Translations under genes and position numbers: made by a program | Notes under the pieces: generated by a model | The model's input: the letters and a program-made list of their open reading frames with translations, nothing else | What the model was told of the DNA's origin: nothing | Database searches by the model: none | Assembly (NCBI GenBank): GCA_030430565.1 | Contig: JAUIKS010000016.1 | Span: forward strand, 62,001-126,000 | DNA: 64,000 nt | Direction of reading: 5' to 3' | Source: Polyangia bacterium | GTDB lineage: Bacteria; Myxococcota_A; Polyangia; Nannocystales; Nannocystaceae | In this document: positions 32,652-41,811 of the stretch, piece after piece | How the letters are laid out: every line of letters begins with the position of its first letter | Numbering within the stretch: the stretch's first letter is position 1

Positions 32652-34094
32652 CTACCGCCACCCGCCGCCGAGCGCTCGGTAGAGCGCGACCATCGCGAGC
32701 ATTCGATCGAGCTTCGTCTCGATGAGCTCCCGCTCCGCGTCGAGGGCGTCGCGACGCGTCAGCAGCACCTCCATGTAGTCCGCGTGCGCCGAGCGGTAGA
32801 GCACGTCGGAGACCTCGACCGCGCGCTCGAGGGTCGCGACCTGGGCGCTCAGCCGCTCGTAGCGCTTGGCGAGCTTGTCGACGCTGGCGAGCCCGTTCAC
32901 GACCTCGGTGTAGGCGCCCAGCAGCGTCTGTTCGAACTCCAAGACCGCCTGGATCTGGATCGCGTTCGCCGTCTGATACTGCGCCTTGATCGCCGTGCGG
33001 TTCAGCAGCGGCGCGACGATCCCCCCCGCGACGTTGTAGGCCAGCGACTCCGGGGTAGCGACCAGGCGGGCCGCGTTGAAGGTCTCGTAGCGCAGCCCCG
33101 CGTCGAGCGAGAGCGACGGGTAGAAGCGCGCCTTGACGGACTTCACGTCGAGCTTGGCGGCCTCGAGGCCGAGCTCCGCGCGGCGGACGTCGGCGCGGTT
33201 GTCGAGCAGCGCCGCGGGGAGCCCGGTCTGCACCCGCGCGATCCCGGCCTCGTCGAGCAGCCGCTCGCCGCGCGCGACGTGCTGGGGAAACCGCCCGACC
33301 AGGAAGTTGATGCGGTTCTCGACCAGGACGCGGCGCCGCTCGAGCGTGTAGCGACGTCCCTGGCTCCGCGAGAGCTCGGCGTCGAAGCGCTGCACCGCGA
33401 GCTCGGTGGCGCGCGCGGCCTGCTTCTTGAGGCGCACGATCTCGAGCCCCTGCTCGGTCAGCGTCACGTAGCGCTCGACCACGGCGAGCGACTGATCGAG
33501 CGCGATCAGCTCGTAGTACGAGCTGGCGAGCTCGGCGACGATCTGCGTGACCAGGAAATTCTTGGCCTCGACGGTCGCCAGGTAGCGCGCGTTGGCGGCC
33601 TTCGCCGCGTTGCGCAGCTTGCCCCAGACGTCGATCTCCCACGACGCGGACAGCCCGAAGCGCAGGTCGAGGAGGTGCTCGGGCACGCCGTGGGCGGCGT
33701 CGCTGACCCCCTGGCTCGTCTGCCCGCCGACCTTCTCGACGCCCACCCCGACGCCGCCGTCGAGCCGCGGGAGGTACTCGCCCTTGCGCGCCCCGACCTC
33801 GCTCTTGGCGATGATGAGCTCCTGCAGCTGGATGTTCAGCTCCTGGTTGTTCTCGAGCGCCTCCTCGAGCAGCTCGGTGAGGTGCGCGTCGGTGAAGAAC
33901 TCGTCCCAGCGCGCCCGCGCCACGGCGCGTGCTGTCGAGCTCGTCGCGCCCGTCGCCCCGCCGTAGCTCGCCGGGACGTCTCGCTCGACCTCCCGCGGCT
34001 GGTTGTCGCCCAGGAGCCGCGCGCAGCCGCTCGAGAGCAGCAGCGTCAGCGTCAGCGCCCCCGTCCACGTTCGTCGTCGTCGCGCGCTACCCAT
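32652..34094 (-). CDS. Outer-membrane efflux channel lipoprotein (TolC/NodT family)
   Basis: The 480-residue outer-membrane part of a tripartite pump. Lipobox LLSSGC (about Cys24), then the two duplicated halves of the TolC-like barrel and helical tunnel: TARAVARARWDEFFTDAHLTELLEEALENN..., NIQLQELIIAKSEVGARKGEYLPRL, FGLSASWEIDVWGKLRNAAKAA, and in the second half RRAELGLEAAKLDVKSVKARFYPSLSLDAG. These are standard for the NodT group. The ATG overlaps the stop of the upstream RND gene by eight bases, so translation is probably coupled. It would form the exit duct for the pump encoded at 34087-37470. Confidence 0.93.
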   Translation of the reverse strand: MGSARRRRTWTGALTLTLLLSSGCARLLGDNQPREVERDVPASYGGATGATSSTARAVARARWDEFFTDAHLTELLEEALENNQELNIQLQELIIAKSEVGARKGEYLPRLDGGVGVGVEKVGGQTSQGVSDAAHGVPEHLLDLRFGLSASWEIDVWGKLRNAAKAANARYLATVEAKNFLVTQIVAELASSYYELIALDQSLAVVERYVTLTEQGLEIVRLKKQAARATELAVQRFDAELSRSQGRRYTLERRRVLVENRINFLVGRFPQHVARGERLLDEAGIARVQTGLPAALLDNRADVRRAELGLEAAKLDVKSVKARFYPSLSLDAGLRYETFNAARLVATPESLAYNVAGGIVAPLLNRTAIKAQYQTANAIQIQAVLEFEQTLLGAYTEVVNGLASVDKLAKRYERLSAQVATLERAVEVSDVLYRSAHADYMEVLLTRRDALDAERELIETKLDRMLAMVALYRALGGGWR

Positions 34095-37000
34095 GGTCCC
34101 GCGCCTCCGCGCGCGCGTCGTGCTCTTCGCTGAGCGGCTCATCGGTCTCGTCCCGCAGGAGCTCGCGCCCGTCGGCGAGCCCGCCGAACAGGTAGTAAAG
34201 GCCAGGTATGACGAGCACGCCGGCCACGGTGCCCAGGATCATCCCGCCGACCCCCGTCGTGCCGATGGTGCGGTTGCCGATCGCGCCCGCGCCGGTCGCG
34301 ATGACCAGCGGGATGAGGCCGGCGATGAACGCGAAGGAGGTCATCTGGATCGGGCGAAAGCGCAGCTTCCCGCCGAGGATCGCGGCGGCCTTGAGCGGGA
34401 GCCCCATGCGCCGCTGCTGAACCGCGAACTCGACGATCAGGATCGCGTTCTTGCCCAGGAGGCCGACCAGCATGATCAGCCCGAGCTGGGCCCAGACATC
34501 GTTGGCGAGCCCCGCCGACTGCAGGAAGAAGAACGCGCCGAAGACCCCGACCGGCAGCGAGAGGATCACCGCGAGCGGGATCAGGAAGCTCTCGTACTGC
34601 CCGACCAGCACCAGGTAGACGAAGGCGACGACGACGAAGAAGATGTAGAGCGAGGTGTTGCCCTTACGCGACTCGTCCCAGGAGATGCCCTCCCACCCGA
34701 GGCCGTAGCCCTTCGGCAGCGTTACGTCGGCGACCTCCTGGATCGCCCGGATCGCCTCGCCGCTCGAGTAGCCGTGGGCCGGCACGCCCTGGATCGCGGC
34801 CGAGGGGTAGAGGTTGTAGCGGGTGATCTCGTTGAGCCCCTGCTGCTTCTTGAGCCGCATGAACGCGGAGTAGGGGACCATCTTGCCGTCCTCGTTCTTG
34901 ACGAAGAGGTCGTCGAGGTCCTCCGGCATCCGCCGGAACTCCGGCCACGACTGCACGTAGACCTTGTAGAAGCGGTTGAACAGGATGAAGCCCTGCTCGT
35001 AGGTGCTGCCGATCAGGATGTTGAGGTTCTCTAGCGCGCGCTCGATCGACACGCCCTTCTGCATGGCGACGTCGTTGTTGATGACGAGCTCGTACTGCGG
35101 GTAATCAGCGGCGTAGAAGGTGAAGAGGTTCTTCACCTCCGGGCGCTCGGACAGCGCGGCCATGAAGCGCTCGGTCACCTCCCCGAGCCGCTGGTAGTCG
35201 GCGACGCTCGACTGGGTCTTGTCGAGCACGCGCACCGAGAACCCGCCGGCCGCGCCGAAGCCGGGGATCGCGGGCGGCTCGAAGAACTCGAGCTTGACGT
35301 CGCTCAGCGCCTCGGTCTTCCGCTCGAGCTCCTCGATGATCTCGATCGCCGTGTGCTCGCGCTCGGTCCAGCTCTTCAGGTTGATGATCGCGGTGCCGGC
35401 GTTCGAGCCGCGGCCCTCGGTCAGGACCTCGTAGCCGGCGACCGAGGTGACGGAGGAGACGCCCGCGATCTGCGTGGCGAGCTTCTCCAGCTCCTGGGAC
35501 TTGGCGTTGGTGTACTCCAGCGTCGAGCCCGGCGGCGTCTGGAGGACCGCGTAGATGATGCCCTGGTCCTCGCCGGGGATGAAGCCGCTCGCCATCCGCG
35601 AGTTCGCGGCGACGATGCCGAGGCTGAAGCCGCCGATAACGAGCAGCGTCAGGACGCGGCGCATGACGATCGGCCGCAGCATCCTGGCGTAGAGGCTCGT
35701 GACCAGATCGACGCCGCGGCTGAACGGGCGCTGCGCGAAGGGCACGACCAGCAGCAGCAGGCCGATCGGCCCCCACAGCTCGTAGGCCAGGTACGTGAGC
35801 CCGGCGAGGACCGGCAGCGCCGCGGCGACGTAGGGCGCCGCGCTCCTCAGCGAGCGTCGCGGCGCGGCCTCGCCCTTGTGGGCGTGCGGCTTGAGGATCA
35901 TCGCGCACAGGACCGGGGTCAGCGTCAGCGCGACCAGCCCCGAGAGGATGATCGCGGTCGCCATCGTGACGCCGAACTGCCGGTAGAACACGCCGACCGG
36001 CCCGGGGATGAAGGTGACCGGCACGAACACCGCGGTCATCACCAGCGTGATCGCGATGATCGCGCCGCTGATCTCGTGCAGCACCTCCCAGGTCGCCCGG
36101 TAGGGCGCGAGCTGCTTCTCCGCCATCTTGGCGTGGACCGCCTCGACGACGACGATCGCGTCGTCGACCACGACCCCGATCGCGAGCACCATGGCGAACA
36201 GCGTGATCAGGTTGATGGAGAAGCCCATCAGCTGCAGGACGAAGAAGGTGCCCACCAGCGCGACCGGGACCGCGAGCGTCGGGATCAGCGTCGAGCGCAG
36301 ATCGCCGAGGAACATGTAGACGACCAGCGAGACCAGGATGAAGGCCTCGAGCAGGGTGTGCAGCACCTTCTCGATCGAGGCGTCGACGAACTTCGAGACG
36401 TCGTAGGCGATCTCGTAGTCCATCCCCGGCGGGAACGACTCCTTGAGCTCCTCGAGGGTCTCTTTGATCTCGTCGATGACCTCGGCCGCGTTGGAGCCGG
36501 GGGCCTGCTTGAGCACGACGGAGGCGGCGGGGTGACCGTCGACGTCCGAGTAGATGTCGAAGAACTCCGAGCCGAGCTCGATGCCGGCGTGCTGCTCCGC
36601 GGCGCCGTCGGCCTGCGGCTCACCGCCCGCGCCCTGGTCCCACGCGGGCGCGTGATCCTTGGGCGGGATGCAGACGTCCTTGAGCCGCAGGAGCTCGCCG
36701 CTCGGCGTCGCCTTCAGGATGATGTCCTCGTACTGCTCGGGCCGGTTGTAGCGGCCGACGTAGGTCAGGACGTACTCCTTGGACTGCGAGGTCATGCCCG
36801 TGGCCTGCCCGAGGCGTCCGGGGGAGCCGATGATGCTCTGCTCGGCGAGCGCCTCCATGACGTCCTCGACCGAGACGTTGTAGGCGCGCATGCGCTCGGG
36901 GTTGAGCCAGACCCGCATCGCGAAGTTGCGGTTGCCGAGGTTGGTCGGGATCCCCATGCCCTTGATCCGCTTGAGCACGGGCATGATGTAGACGTTCGCG

Positions 37001-37470
37001 TAGTTGAACAGGTCTTTTTGGTCAGTGTCCGGATCTGTGCTGTAGAGGTTCAGGTACATCAACATGCTGGGCACGACCTGGCTGACCAGGATGCCCTCGC
37101 GCACCACCAAGGGCGGCAGACGGCTCAGCATGATGTTGACGCGGTTTTGCACGTTGACGACGTTGACGTCCGGATCGGTGCCGGGCTCGAAGTAGACGCG
37201 GATCGTCGCCTCGCCCGCGCTCGTGGCGTCCGAGACCATGTAGCGCATGTTCTGGACGCCGTTGATCGACTGCTCCAGCGGGATGATGACCGAGTCGGTC
37301 AGGACGTTGGCGCTGGCGCCCGGGTACGCGATCGAGACGTAGACGGTCGGGGGCGCGACGTCGGGGAACTGCGCGATCGGGAGGCGCATGATCCCCAGCA
37401 CCCCCAAGAACAGGATGAGGATCGAGGTGACGAGCGCGAGCGCCGGTCGCTTGAGGATCTTGGTGAACAT
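34087..37470 (-). CDS. RND multidrug efflux transporter (HAE1/AcrB family)
   Basis: The 1127-residue inner-membrane pump driven by proton entry. Landmarks are the opening hydrophobic segment with PIAQFPDVAPP, the TM4 proton-relay pair in GVVVDDAIVVVEAV, the typical ARMASGFIPGEDQG and the second-half WEGISWDESR...FVVVAFVYLVLVGQYES, ending with GNRTIGTTGVGGMILGTV. It is about 80 residues longer than AcrB; part of the excess is a segment between TM6 and TM7 with two extra hydrophobic stretches (PYVAAALPVLAGLTYLAY and LWGPIGLLLLVVPF), and another a polar loop rich in Gly/Ala/Gln before IYSDVDG. It lies between the adaptor gene (18 bases upstream) and the channel gene (overlapping). Substrates unknown. 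Confidence 0.94.
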   Translation of the reverse strand: MFTKILKRPALALVTSILILFLGVLGIMRLPIAQFPDVAPPTVYVSIAYPGASANVLTDSVIIPLEQSINGVQNMRYMVSDATSAGEATIRVYFEPGTDPDVNVVNVQNRVNIMLSRLPPLVVREGILVSQVVPSMLMYLNLYSTDPDTDQKDLFNYANVYIMPVLKRIKGMGIPTNLGNRNFAMRVWLNPERMRAYNVSVEDVMEALAEQSIIGSPGRLGQATGMTSQSKEYVLTYVGRYNRPEQYEDIILKATPSGELLRLKDVCIPPKDHAPAWDQGAGGEPQADGAAEQHAGIELGSEFFDIYSDVDGHPAASVVLKQAPGSNAAEVIDEIKETLEELKESFPPGMDYEIAYDVSKFVDASIEKVLHTLLEAFILVSLVVYMFLGDLRSTLIPTLAVPVALVGTFFVLQLMGFSINLITLFAMVLAIGVVVDDAIVVVEAVHAKMAEKQLAPYRATWEVLHEISGAIIAITLVMTAVFVPVTFIPGPVGVFYRQFGVTMATAIILSGLVALTLTPVLCAMILKPHAHKGEAAPRRSLRSAAPYVAAALPVLAGLTYLAYELWGPIGLLLLVVPFAQRPFSRGVDLVTSLYARMLRPIVMRRVLTLLVIGGFSLGIVAANSRMASGFIPGEDQGIIYAVLQTPPGSTLEYTNAKSQELEKLATQIAGVSSVTSVAGYEVLTEGRGSNAGTAIINLKSWTEREHTAIEIIEELERKTEALSDVKLEFFEPPAIPGFGAAGGFSVRVLDKTQSSVADYQRLGEVTERFMAALSERPEVKNLFTFYAADYPQYELVINNDVAMQKGVSIERALENLNILIGSTYEQGFILFNRFYKVYVQSWPEFRRMPEDLDDLFVKNEDGKMVPYSAFMRLKKQQGLNEITRYNLYPSAAIQGVPAHGYSSGEAIRAIQEVADVTLPKGYGLGWEGISWDESRKGNTSLYIFFVVVAFVYLVLVGQYESFLIPLAVILSLPVGVFGAFFFLQSAGLANDVWAQLGLIMLVGLLGKNAILIVEFAVQQRRMGLPLKAAAILGGKLRFRPIQMTSFAFIAGLIPLVIATGAGAIGNRTIGTTGVGGMILGTVAGVLVIPGLYYLFGGLADGRELLRDETDEPLSEEHDARAEARDHG

Positions 37471-37488
37471 GGTCGCGGGTCGTCGTCG

Positions 37489-38637
37489 CTACTCGGCGTG
37501 ATGCTTCTGGTGGGAGAGAACGTCCCGCGGGTCGCGGAGCTCGGCCTCGACACGCTCGCCGTCGTGAACCTGCCGAACGCCCTCCAAGACGATCCGGTCG
37601 TCGACCCCGAGGCCGCGCTCGACGACGAAGATGTCGTCGAGCTCGCGCGCGACCTTGATCGCCCGCTGGTGCACGACGTCGTCCTCGCCGACGACGTAGA
37701 CGTAGCGCTTGTCGAGGATTTCGAAGGTCGCGCGCTGCGGGATGACGATCGCGTCCTTCAGCGGGACGCGGATCAAGAGCGTGCCGGTCTGGCCGTGGCG
37801 CAGCAGGCCGCTGGGGTTGGGGAAGTCGGCGCGGAACGGGATGTTCCCGGTCTCGCTGTCGAAGTCCGACTCGACGGTGACGGTGTCGCCGGCGGTCTGA
37901 TCAAAGAGCTGGCCGTTCGCCAGCTGCAGCTCGATGCGCGCGCCGGGGAGCGTGAGCCGCTGCGGGTTGAGGGGGTCGAGCGCCTCGGGGTGGGCCTTAA
38001 ACTCGAGGTAGTTGACCTCGGGGACGTTGAAGTAGACCCAGACCTGGCTGTTGTCGGAGACCGTCGTGAGCATGTCCCCCTCCTCCAGCAGGCTCCCCTG
38101 CTGCTCGTGCTGACGGTCGATGATCCCGTCGAAGGGGGCGCGGATCTCGGTGAAGGAGAGCTCGGCCTGGGCCAGCTCGACCCGGGCCTTGGCCTTCTCG
38201 CGCTCGGCCTTCGCCAGCGCGAGCTCCTGGTCGGAGACGATGTTGGACTTGAACAGCCGCTTGGTGTTCCGGAGCGTGATGTCGGCCCGCTGCAGCTCGG
38301 CCTGGTCGGCGTGCAGCTTGGCCTTGTAGATAACGGGGAGGATCTTGAACAGCAGCTGGCCCTGCTTCACCGCCTGGCCCTCCTGCACGCGGATCTCCTC
38401 GAGGTAGCCGCGCTCGAGGGCGCGCAGCTCGATGTGACGGCGCGAGTGGACCTGGCAGACGAACTGCTGCGTGCTGACGACGTCCTGTCTTATCGGGCTG
38501 GTCAAGACGATCGTGTGGTGCGCCTCGTGGACCTCGCCGTGGTGTCCGCCTCCAGCCTCGGTGCACGCCGGCAGACACAGGCACAGGCAGAGGCACAGCC
38601 AACGCGGGAGGCCGACGGGGATCGGTAGAGCTCTCAT
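37489..38637 (-). CDS. RND efflux periplasmic adaptor lipoprotein (HlyD/MFP family)
   Basis: The 382-residue adaptor linking the pump and the outer-membrane channel. A Cys/Leu-rich signal peptide ends in lipobox LCLPAC; after it comes a His-rich stretch (GGGHHGEVHEAHHTI). The lipoyl-like half-motifs are RALERGYLEEIRVQEGQAVKQGQLLF and FTEIRAPFDGIIDR, separated by an alpha-hairpin (HADQAELQRADITLRNTKRLF, AKAEREKAKARVELAQAEL), then the beta-barrel and membrane-proximal domains. ATG 38637 chosen because the signal begins there; the frame is open upstream through the divergent promoter region. First gene of the adaptor-pump-channel-lipoprotein operon and divergent from the two-component genes. Confidence 0.93.
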   Translation of the reverse strand: MRALPIPVGLPRWLCLCLCLCLPACTEAGGGHHGEVHEAHHTIVLTSPIRQDVVSTQQFVCQVHSRRHIELRALERGYLEEIRVQEGQAVKQGQLLFKILPVIYKAKLHADQAELQRADITLRNTKRLFKSNIVSDQELALAKAEREKAKARVELAQAELSFTEIRAPFDGIIDRQHEQQGSLLEEGDMLTTVSDNSQVWVYFNVPEVNYLEFKAHPEALDPLNPQRLTLPGARIELQLANGQLFDQTAGDTVTVESDFDSETGNIPFRADFPNPSGLLRHGQTGTLLIRVPLKDAIVIPQRATFEILDKRYVYVVGEDDVVHQRAIKVARELDDIFVVERGLGVDDRIVLEGVRQVHDGERVEAELRDPRDVLSHQKHHAE

Positions 38638-38686
38638 GGTGCGGACGTGGGGCGGCCGCCGCTGGGGCGCGCGCCGTCGACAGAAC

Positions 38687-38702
38687 GCTGTGCAGGAGCC
38701 AC
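38687..38702 (-). promoter_or_regulatory. Weak sigma-54 (-24/-12) promoter candidate for the efflux operon
   Basis: On the minus strand TGGC, then the -12 GC after exactly ten bases from GG. The -12 side (CAGC) departs from TTGC. Suggested mainly because the divergent gene pair encodes a sigma-54 activator. Confidence 0.25.
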
Positions 38703-38710
38703 ACCGAGGC

Positions 38711-38736
38711 GAATTTCTGGAGACTCTCCGCAATTC
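38711..38736. promoter_or_regulatory. Imperfect dyad in the divergent efflux/two-component promoter region
   Basis: GAATTTCTGGAGA and TCTCCGCAATTC are arms of an imperfect inverted repeat around a single C; the core GGAGA-C-TCTCC is perfect. A reasonable candidate binding site for the adjacent NtrC-like activator. Confidence 0.4.
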
Positions 38737-38867
38737 CAGGGAGATAGGCCGCGCTGTGGGGTGCCCGCGCTCGCCCCAGGGAAATCCTCCCGAGCCCAAC
38801 TGCGGAACAATTCCATAGCGGGGAGCGGCGGCGACGCGTATCCGCGGCGGTACCCTGTGCCCCTCGT

Positions 38868-40340
38868 ATGCGCATCGCGCTCAAGATCACCGCGGCCCTG
38901 GTGGCGATCATGGTCGTCACCCTCGCGATCGAGGCGTGGCTGCAGGGGCGGCATGAGGCGGTCGTCTACGAGCGGGACATCCGTCGGGATCAGCGGATCT
39001 TGGGTCGCGCGCTCGAGCGCAGCGTCGAGATCGAGTGGAGCGAGCGCGGCCTGGAGTACGCGCGCTACGTCCTCGACGCCGCCGCGACGCGGGAGCGCGA
39101 GGTCGCGGTCCGGCTGCTCGACGAGGCGGTCGCGCTGGAGGGCGTGACGGACGCGCCAGAGCGCGGGCTGTGGACCGACGACGGCGCGATCCAGGTCAGC
39201 GCGCCGGGGGTGCTGCGCACCTATCTGCGCGTCGACGGCCCCGGCGGCGAGCGGCGCGCGCTCGAGCTCTCGACCTCGCTGCGGGGCGAGGCGGCCTACG
39301 TGCGCGCGGCCCTGCAGAGCTTCAGCGTGGTCGCGCTGCTCCTGCTGCTCGCCTCGGGCGTGGCGGCGCTGTGGCTCGGTCGTGTGCTCGTCGGCCGACG
39401 CGTGGATCGACTCGTGGCGCGCGCTCGCGAGATCGGCGCGGGCGACTTCACGACGAACGTGCGGGACGAAGGGCGCGACGAGCTCAGCGAGCTCTCAGCT
39501 GCCCTTAACGACATGGCCTCCGCGCTCTCTGGCGCCCAGCGAGCGCTCGCCGAGGAGACGCGGATGCGCCTCGCCGCGACCACGCACCTGCGCCGCTCGG
39601 ATCGCCTCGCGACCGTGGGGACGCTCGCCGCGGGGCTCGCCCACGAGCTCGGGACCCCGGTGCACGTGGTCAGCGGCCGCGCCCGCATGATCGAGCGCTC
39701 CGCCGCGGCGGACGAGGACTCGCGCGCGAACGCGAAGATCATCGTGGACCAGGCCGGTCGCGTCCAGCGGATCATCGAGGCGCTGCTGGACTTCGCGCGC
39801 CCGCGGCCGGCGGAGCGTCGCCCGGTCGAGCTCGAGTCGCTGCTCCGCGCCGACCTCGAGATGCTCTCGCCGCTGCTGCGGCGCAACAGCGTGACCTGGG
39901 CGCTCGCGCGAGACGCCAGCGCCCCGGCGGCGCTGGTCAAGGGCGACCCCGACCAGCTCCGCCAGGTGTTCACGAACCTGCTGCTCAACGCGGCCCAGGC
40001 GATGCCCCGCGGCGGCGAGGTCAAGGTCGAGCTGCTCGCGCGTCAACCCGCGCCCCCCGAGCTGGCGCGCGCGCGCGCGGACGCGGAGAGCGAGCGCTCG
40101 ACCGGCGCGCGCTTCACCCGGGTCACGGTCCGTGATCAAGGCGACGGCATCGCGAAGGATATGGTCCCGCGGCTCTTCGATCCCTTCTTCACGACCAAGG
40201 AGGTCGGGGAGGGCACCGGCCTCGGGCTAGCGATCGCGCACGGGATCGTCGGCGAGCACGGCGGCTGGATCGCGGTCGAGAGCGAGGTTGGAGCGGGGAG
40301 CACGTTCCTCGTATGGTTGCCGGAGTGCTCGGATGCGTGA
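38868..40340 (+). CDS. Sensor histidine kinase with periplasmic loop and HAMP domain (NtrB/ZraS-like)
   Basis: The 490-residue sensor of a two-component pair. TM1 is at about 5-25 and TM2 at about 146-168, giving a periplasmic loop of about 120 residues. A HAMP domain follows (GRRVDRLVARAREIGAGDFTT... DELSELSAALNDMA), then HisKA with His259 in GLAHELGTPVHVV, and HATPase_c with N box LLLNAAQAM, DQGDGI, and GTGLGLAIAHGI. The HELGTP form of the H box is usual for kinases paired with NtrC-type regulators such as ZraS. The regulator gene starts 27 bases after the stop. Probably senses a condition in the periplasm that calls for the divergent efflux pump. Confidence 0.93.
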   Translation: MRIALKITAALVAIMVVTLAIEAWLQGRHEAVVYERDIRRDQRILGRALERSVEIEWSERGLEYARYVLDAAATREREVAVRLLDEAVALEGVTDAPERGLWTDDGAIQVSAPGVLRTYLRVDGPGGERRALELSTSLRGEAAYVRAALQSFSVVALLLLLASGVAALWLGRVLVGRRVDRLVARAREIGAGDFTTNVRDEGRDELSELSAALNDMASALSGAQRALAEETRMRLAATTHLRRSDRLATVGTLAAGLAHELGTPVHVVSGRARMIERSAAADEDSRANAKIIVDQAGRVQRIIEALLDFARPRPAERRPVELESLLRADLEMLSPLLRRNSVTWALARDASAPAALVKGDPDQLRQVFTNLLLNAAQAMPRGGEVKVELLARQPAPPELARARADAESERSTGARFTRVTVRDQGDGIAKDMVPRLFDPFFTTKEVGEGTGLGLAIAHGIVGEHGGWIAVESEVGAGSTFLVWLPECSDA

Positions 40341-40367
40341 GCTTCGTGGACGAGGAGCGAGGGTGAG

Positions 40368-41741
40368 GTGAGCGCGACGATCTTGGTTGTGGACGATGAG
40401 GTCGCGATGACCGATCTTCTGGCGGTCGAGCTGCGCCGCGCGGGATATCGCCCCGTGGTCGCGCGCTCGGCCGACGAGGCGCTCGCCGTGCTCGAGCGCG
40501 AGGCGGTCGACGTGGTCGTCACCGACCTGCGCATGCCGGGTCGCTCGGGGACCGAGCTGTGCCGCGAGATTGTCCCGCTGCGCCCGGCGGTGCCGGTGAT
40601 CGTGATCACCGGCTTCGGCTCGATGGACGCCGCGATCGAGGCGATCCGCGCGGGCGCGTACGACTTCATGACCAAGCCGTTCCCCTTCGAGGCGCTGCAG
40701 GTCGCGCTCGAGCGCGCGCTGGAGCACGCGGCGCTGCGCTCGGCGGTTCACGAGCTGCGTCGGGCCGGGCGGTCGCTGCCGGGCCTCGACGCGCTCATCG
40801 GCGCGAGCCCGGCGATGGAGCGGGTGTTCGCGCTGCTCGAGCGGATCGCCCCCACGGAGGCCTCCGTGCTGATCTCCGGCGAGAGCGGCACCGGCAAGGA
40901 GCTGGCCGCGCGGGCGCTGCACCGCTTGAGCCGGCGCGGCGACGGACCGTTCGTCTCGGTCAACTGCGCCGCGATCCCCGAGCAGCTGTTCGAGAGCGAG
41001 CTGTTCGGCTACGTCCGCGGCGCGTTCACGGGCGCCGAGCGCAACCGCGAGGGCCTGCTGCGCCGCGCCAGCGGGGGCACGCTGTTCCTCGACGAGGTCG
41101 GCGAGCTGCCGGCGACGCTCCAGCCGAAGCTGCTGCGCGTGCTGCAGGAGCGCTCGGTCAGGCCCGTCGGCAGCGACCGCGCGACGCCGATCGATGTCCG
41201 GCTCGTCGCCGCGACCAACCGCGAGCTCGCGCGCGAGGTCTCCAGCGGTCGGTTCCGCGCCGATCTGTTCTACCGCCTCGCCGTGATCACGATCCCGCTC
41301 CCGCCGCTGCGTGAGCGCGGCGAGGATGTCGTCTTGCTCGCCGAGCAGTTCATCGAGGAGCTCAGCGACGCGAGCGGTCGCCCGCGACCGAGCCTGTCCG
41401 ACGAGTCGATCGCGGCGCTGCTCGCCGCGCCCTGGCCGGGCAACGTCCGCGAGCTGCGGAATTGGATGGAGTACGCGGTCGCTATGGTGGATGGGCGCGA
41501 GATTCAGGTCGAGCACCTCCCGGCCGCGGTCTCGGTGCCGCCGCCGCGGGCCGCCCAGCTCGAGCCCGCGGGCGATCTCGAGTCGCTCGAGTCGATCGAG
41601 ACCGTCGAGCGGCGGCACATCCTCCACGTGCTCGAGGCCGTCGGGGGCAACAAGAGCAAGGCGGCGCGCATCCTCAAGATCGATCGAAAGACGCTGCTGG
41701 CGCGGCTGCACCGCTACCGTGAGTCCGATCGTTCGCGCTGA
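40368..41741 (+). CDS. Sigma-54-dependent response regulator (NtrC family)
   Basis: A 457-residue activator. The receiver domain (1-120) has DDE near the start, phospho-acceptor Asp53 (VVTDLRMPG) and Lys in MTKPF. The AAA+ domain (about 140-375) has Walker A GESGTGKE near 171, the sigma-54 contacting GAFTGAE near 218, Walker B GGTLFLDEVGELP and the arginine-finger region FRADLFYRL. A Fis-type helix-turn-helix ends the protein (about 415-455: HILHVLEAVGGNKSKAARILKIDRKTLLARL). It should activate sigma-54 promoters when phosphorylated by the upstream kinase; the divergent efflux operon is the first candidate. GTG start with GAGG just before it. Confidence 0.94.
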   Translation: MSATILVVDDEVAMTDLLAVELRRAGYRPVVARSADEALAVLEREAVDVVVTDLRMPGRSGTELCREIVPLRPAVPVIVITGFGSMDAAIEAIRAGAYDFMTKPFPFEALQVALERALEHAALRSAVHELRRAGRSLPGLDALIGASPAMERVFALLERIAPTEASVLISGESGTGKELAARALHRLSRRGDGPFVSVNCAAIPEQLFESELFGYVRGAFTGAERNREGLLRRASGGTLFLDEVGELPATLQPKLLRVLQERSVRPVGSDRATPIDVRLVAATNRELAREVSSGRFRADLFYRLAVITIPLPPLRERGEDVVLLAEQFIEELSDASGRPRPSLSDESIAALLAAPWPGNVRELRNWMEYAVAMVDGREIQVEHLPAAVSVPPPRAAQLEPAGDLESLESIETVERRHILHVLEAVGGNKSKAARILKIDRKTLLARLHRYRESDRSR

Positions 41742-41811
41742 GGAGTGACGCGCGACGGGGGAGGATTCACGCTGTTCACGGCCGCGCTCCTCGGCCTACA
41801 GTGGGGGCGCC

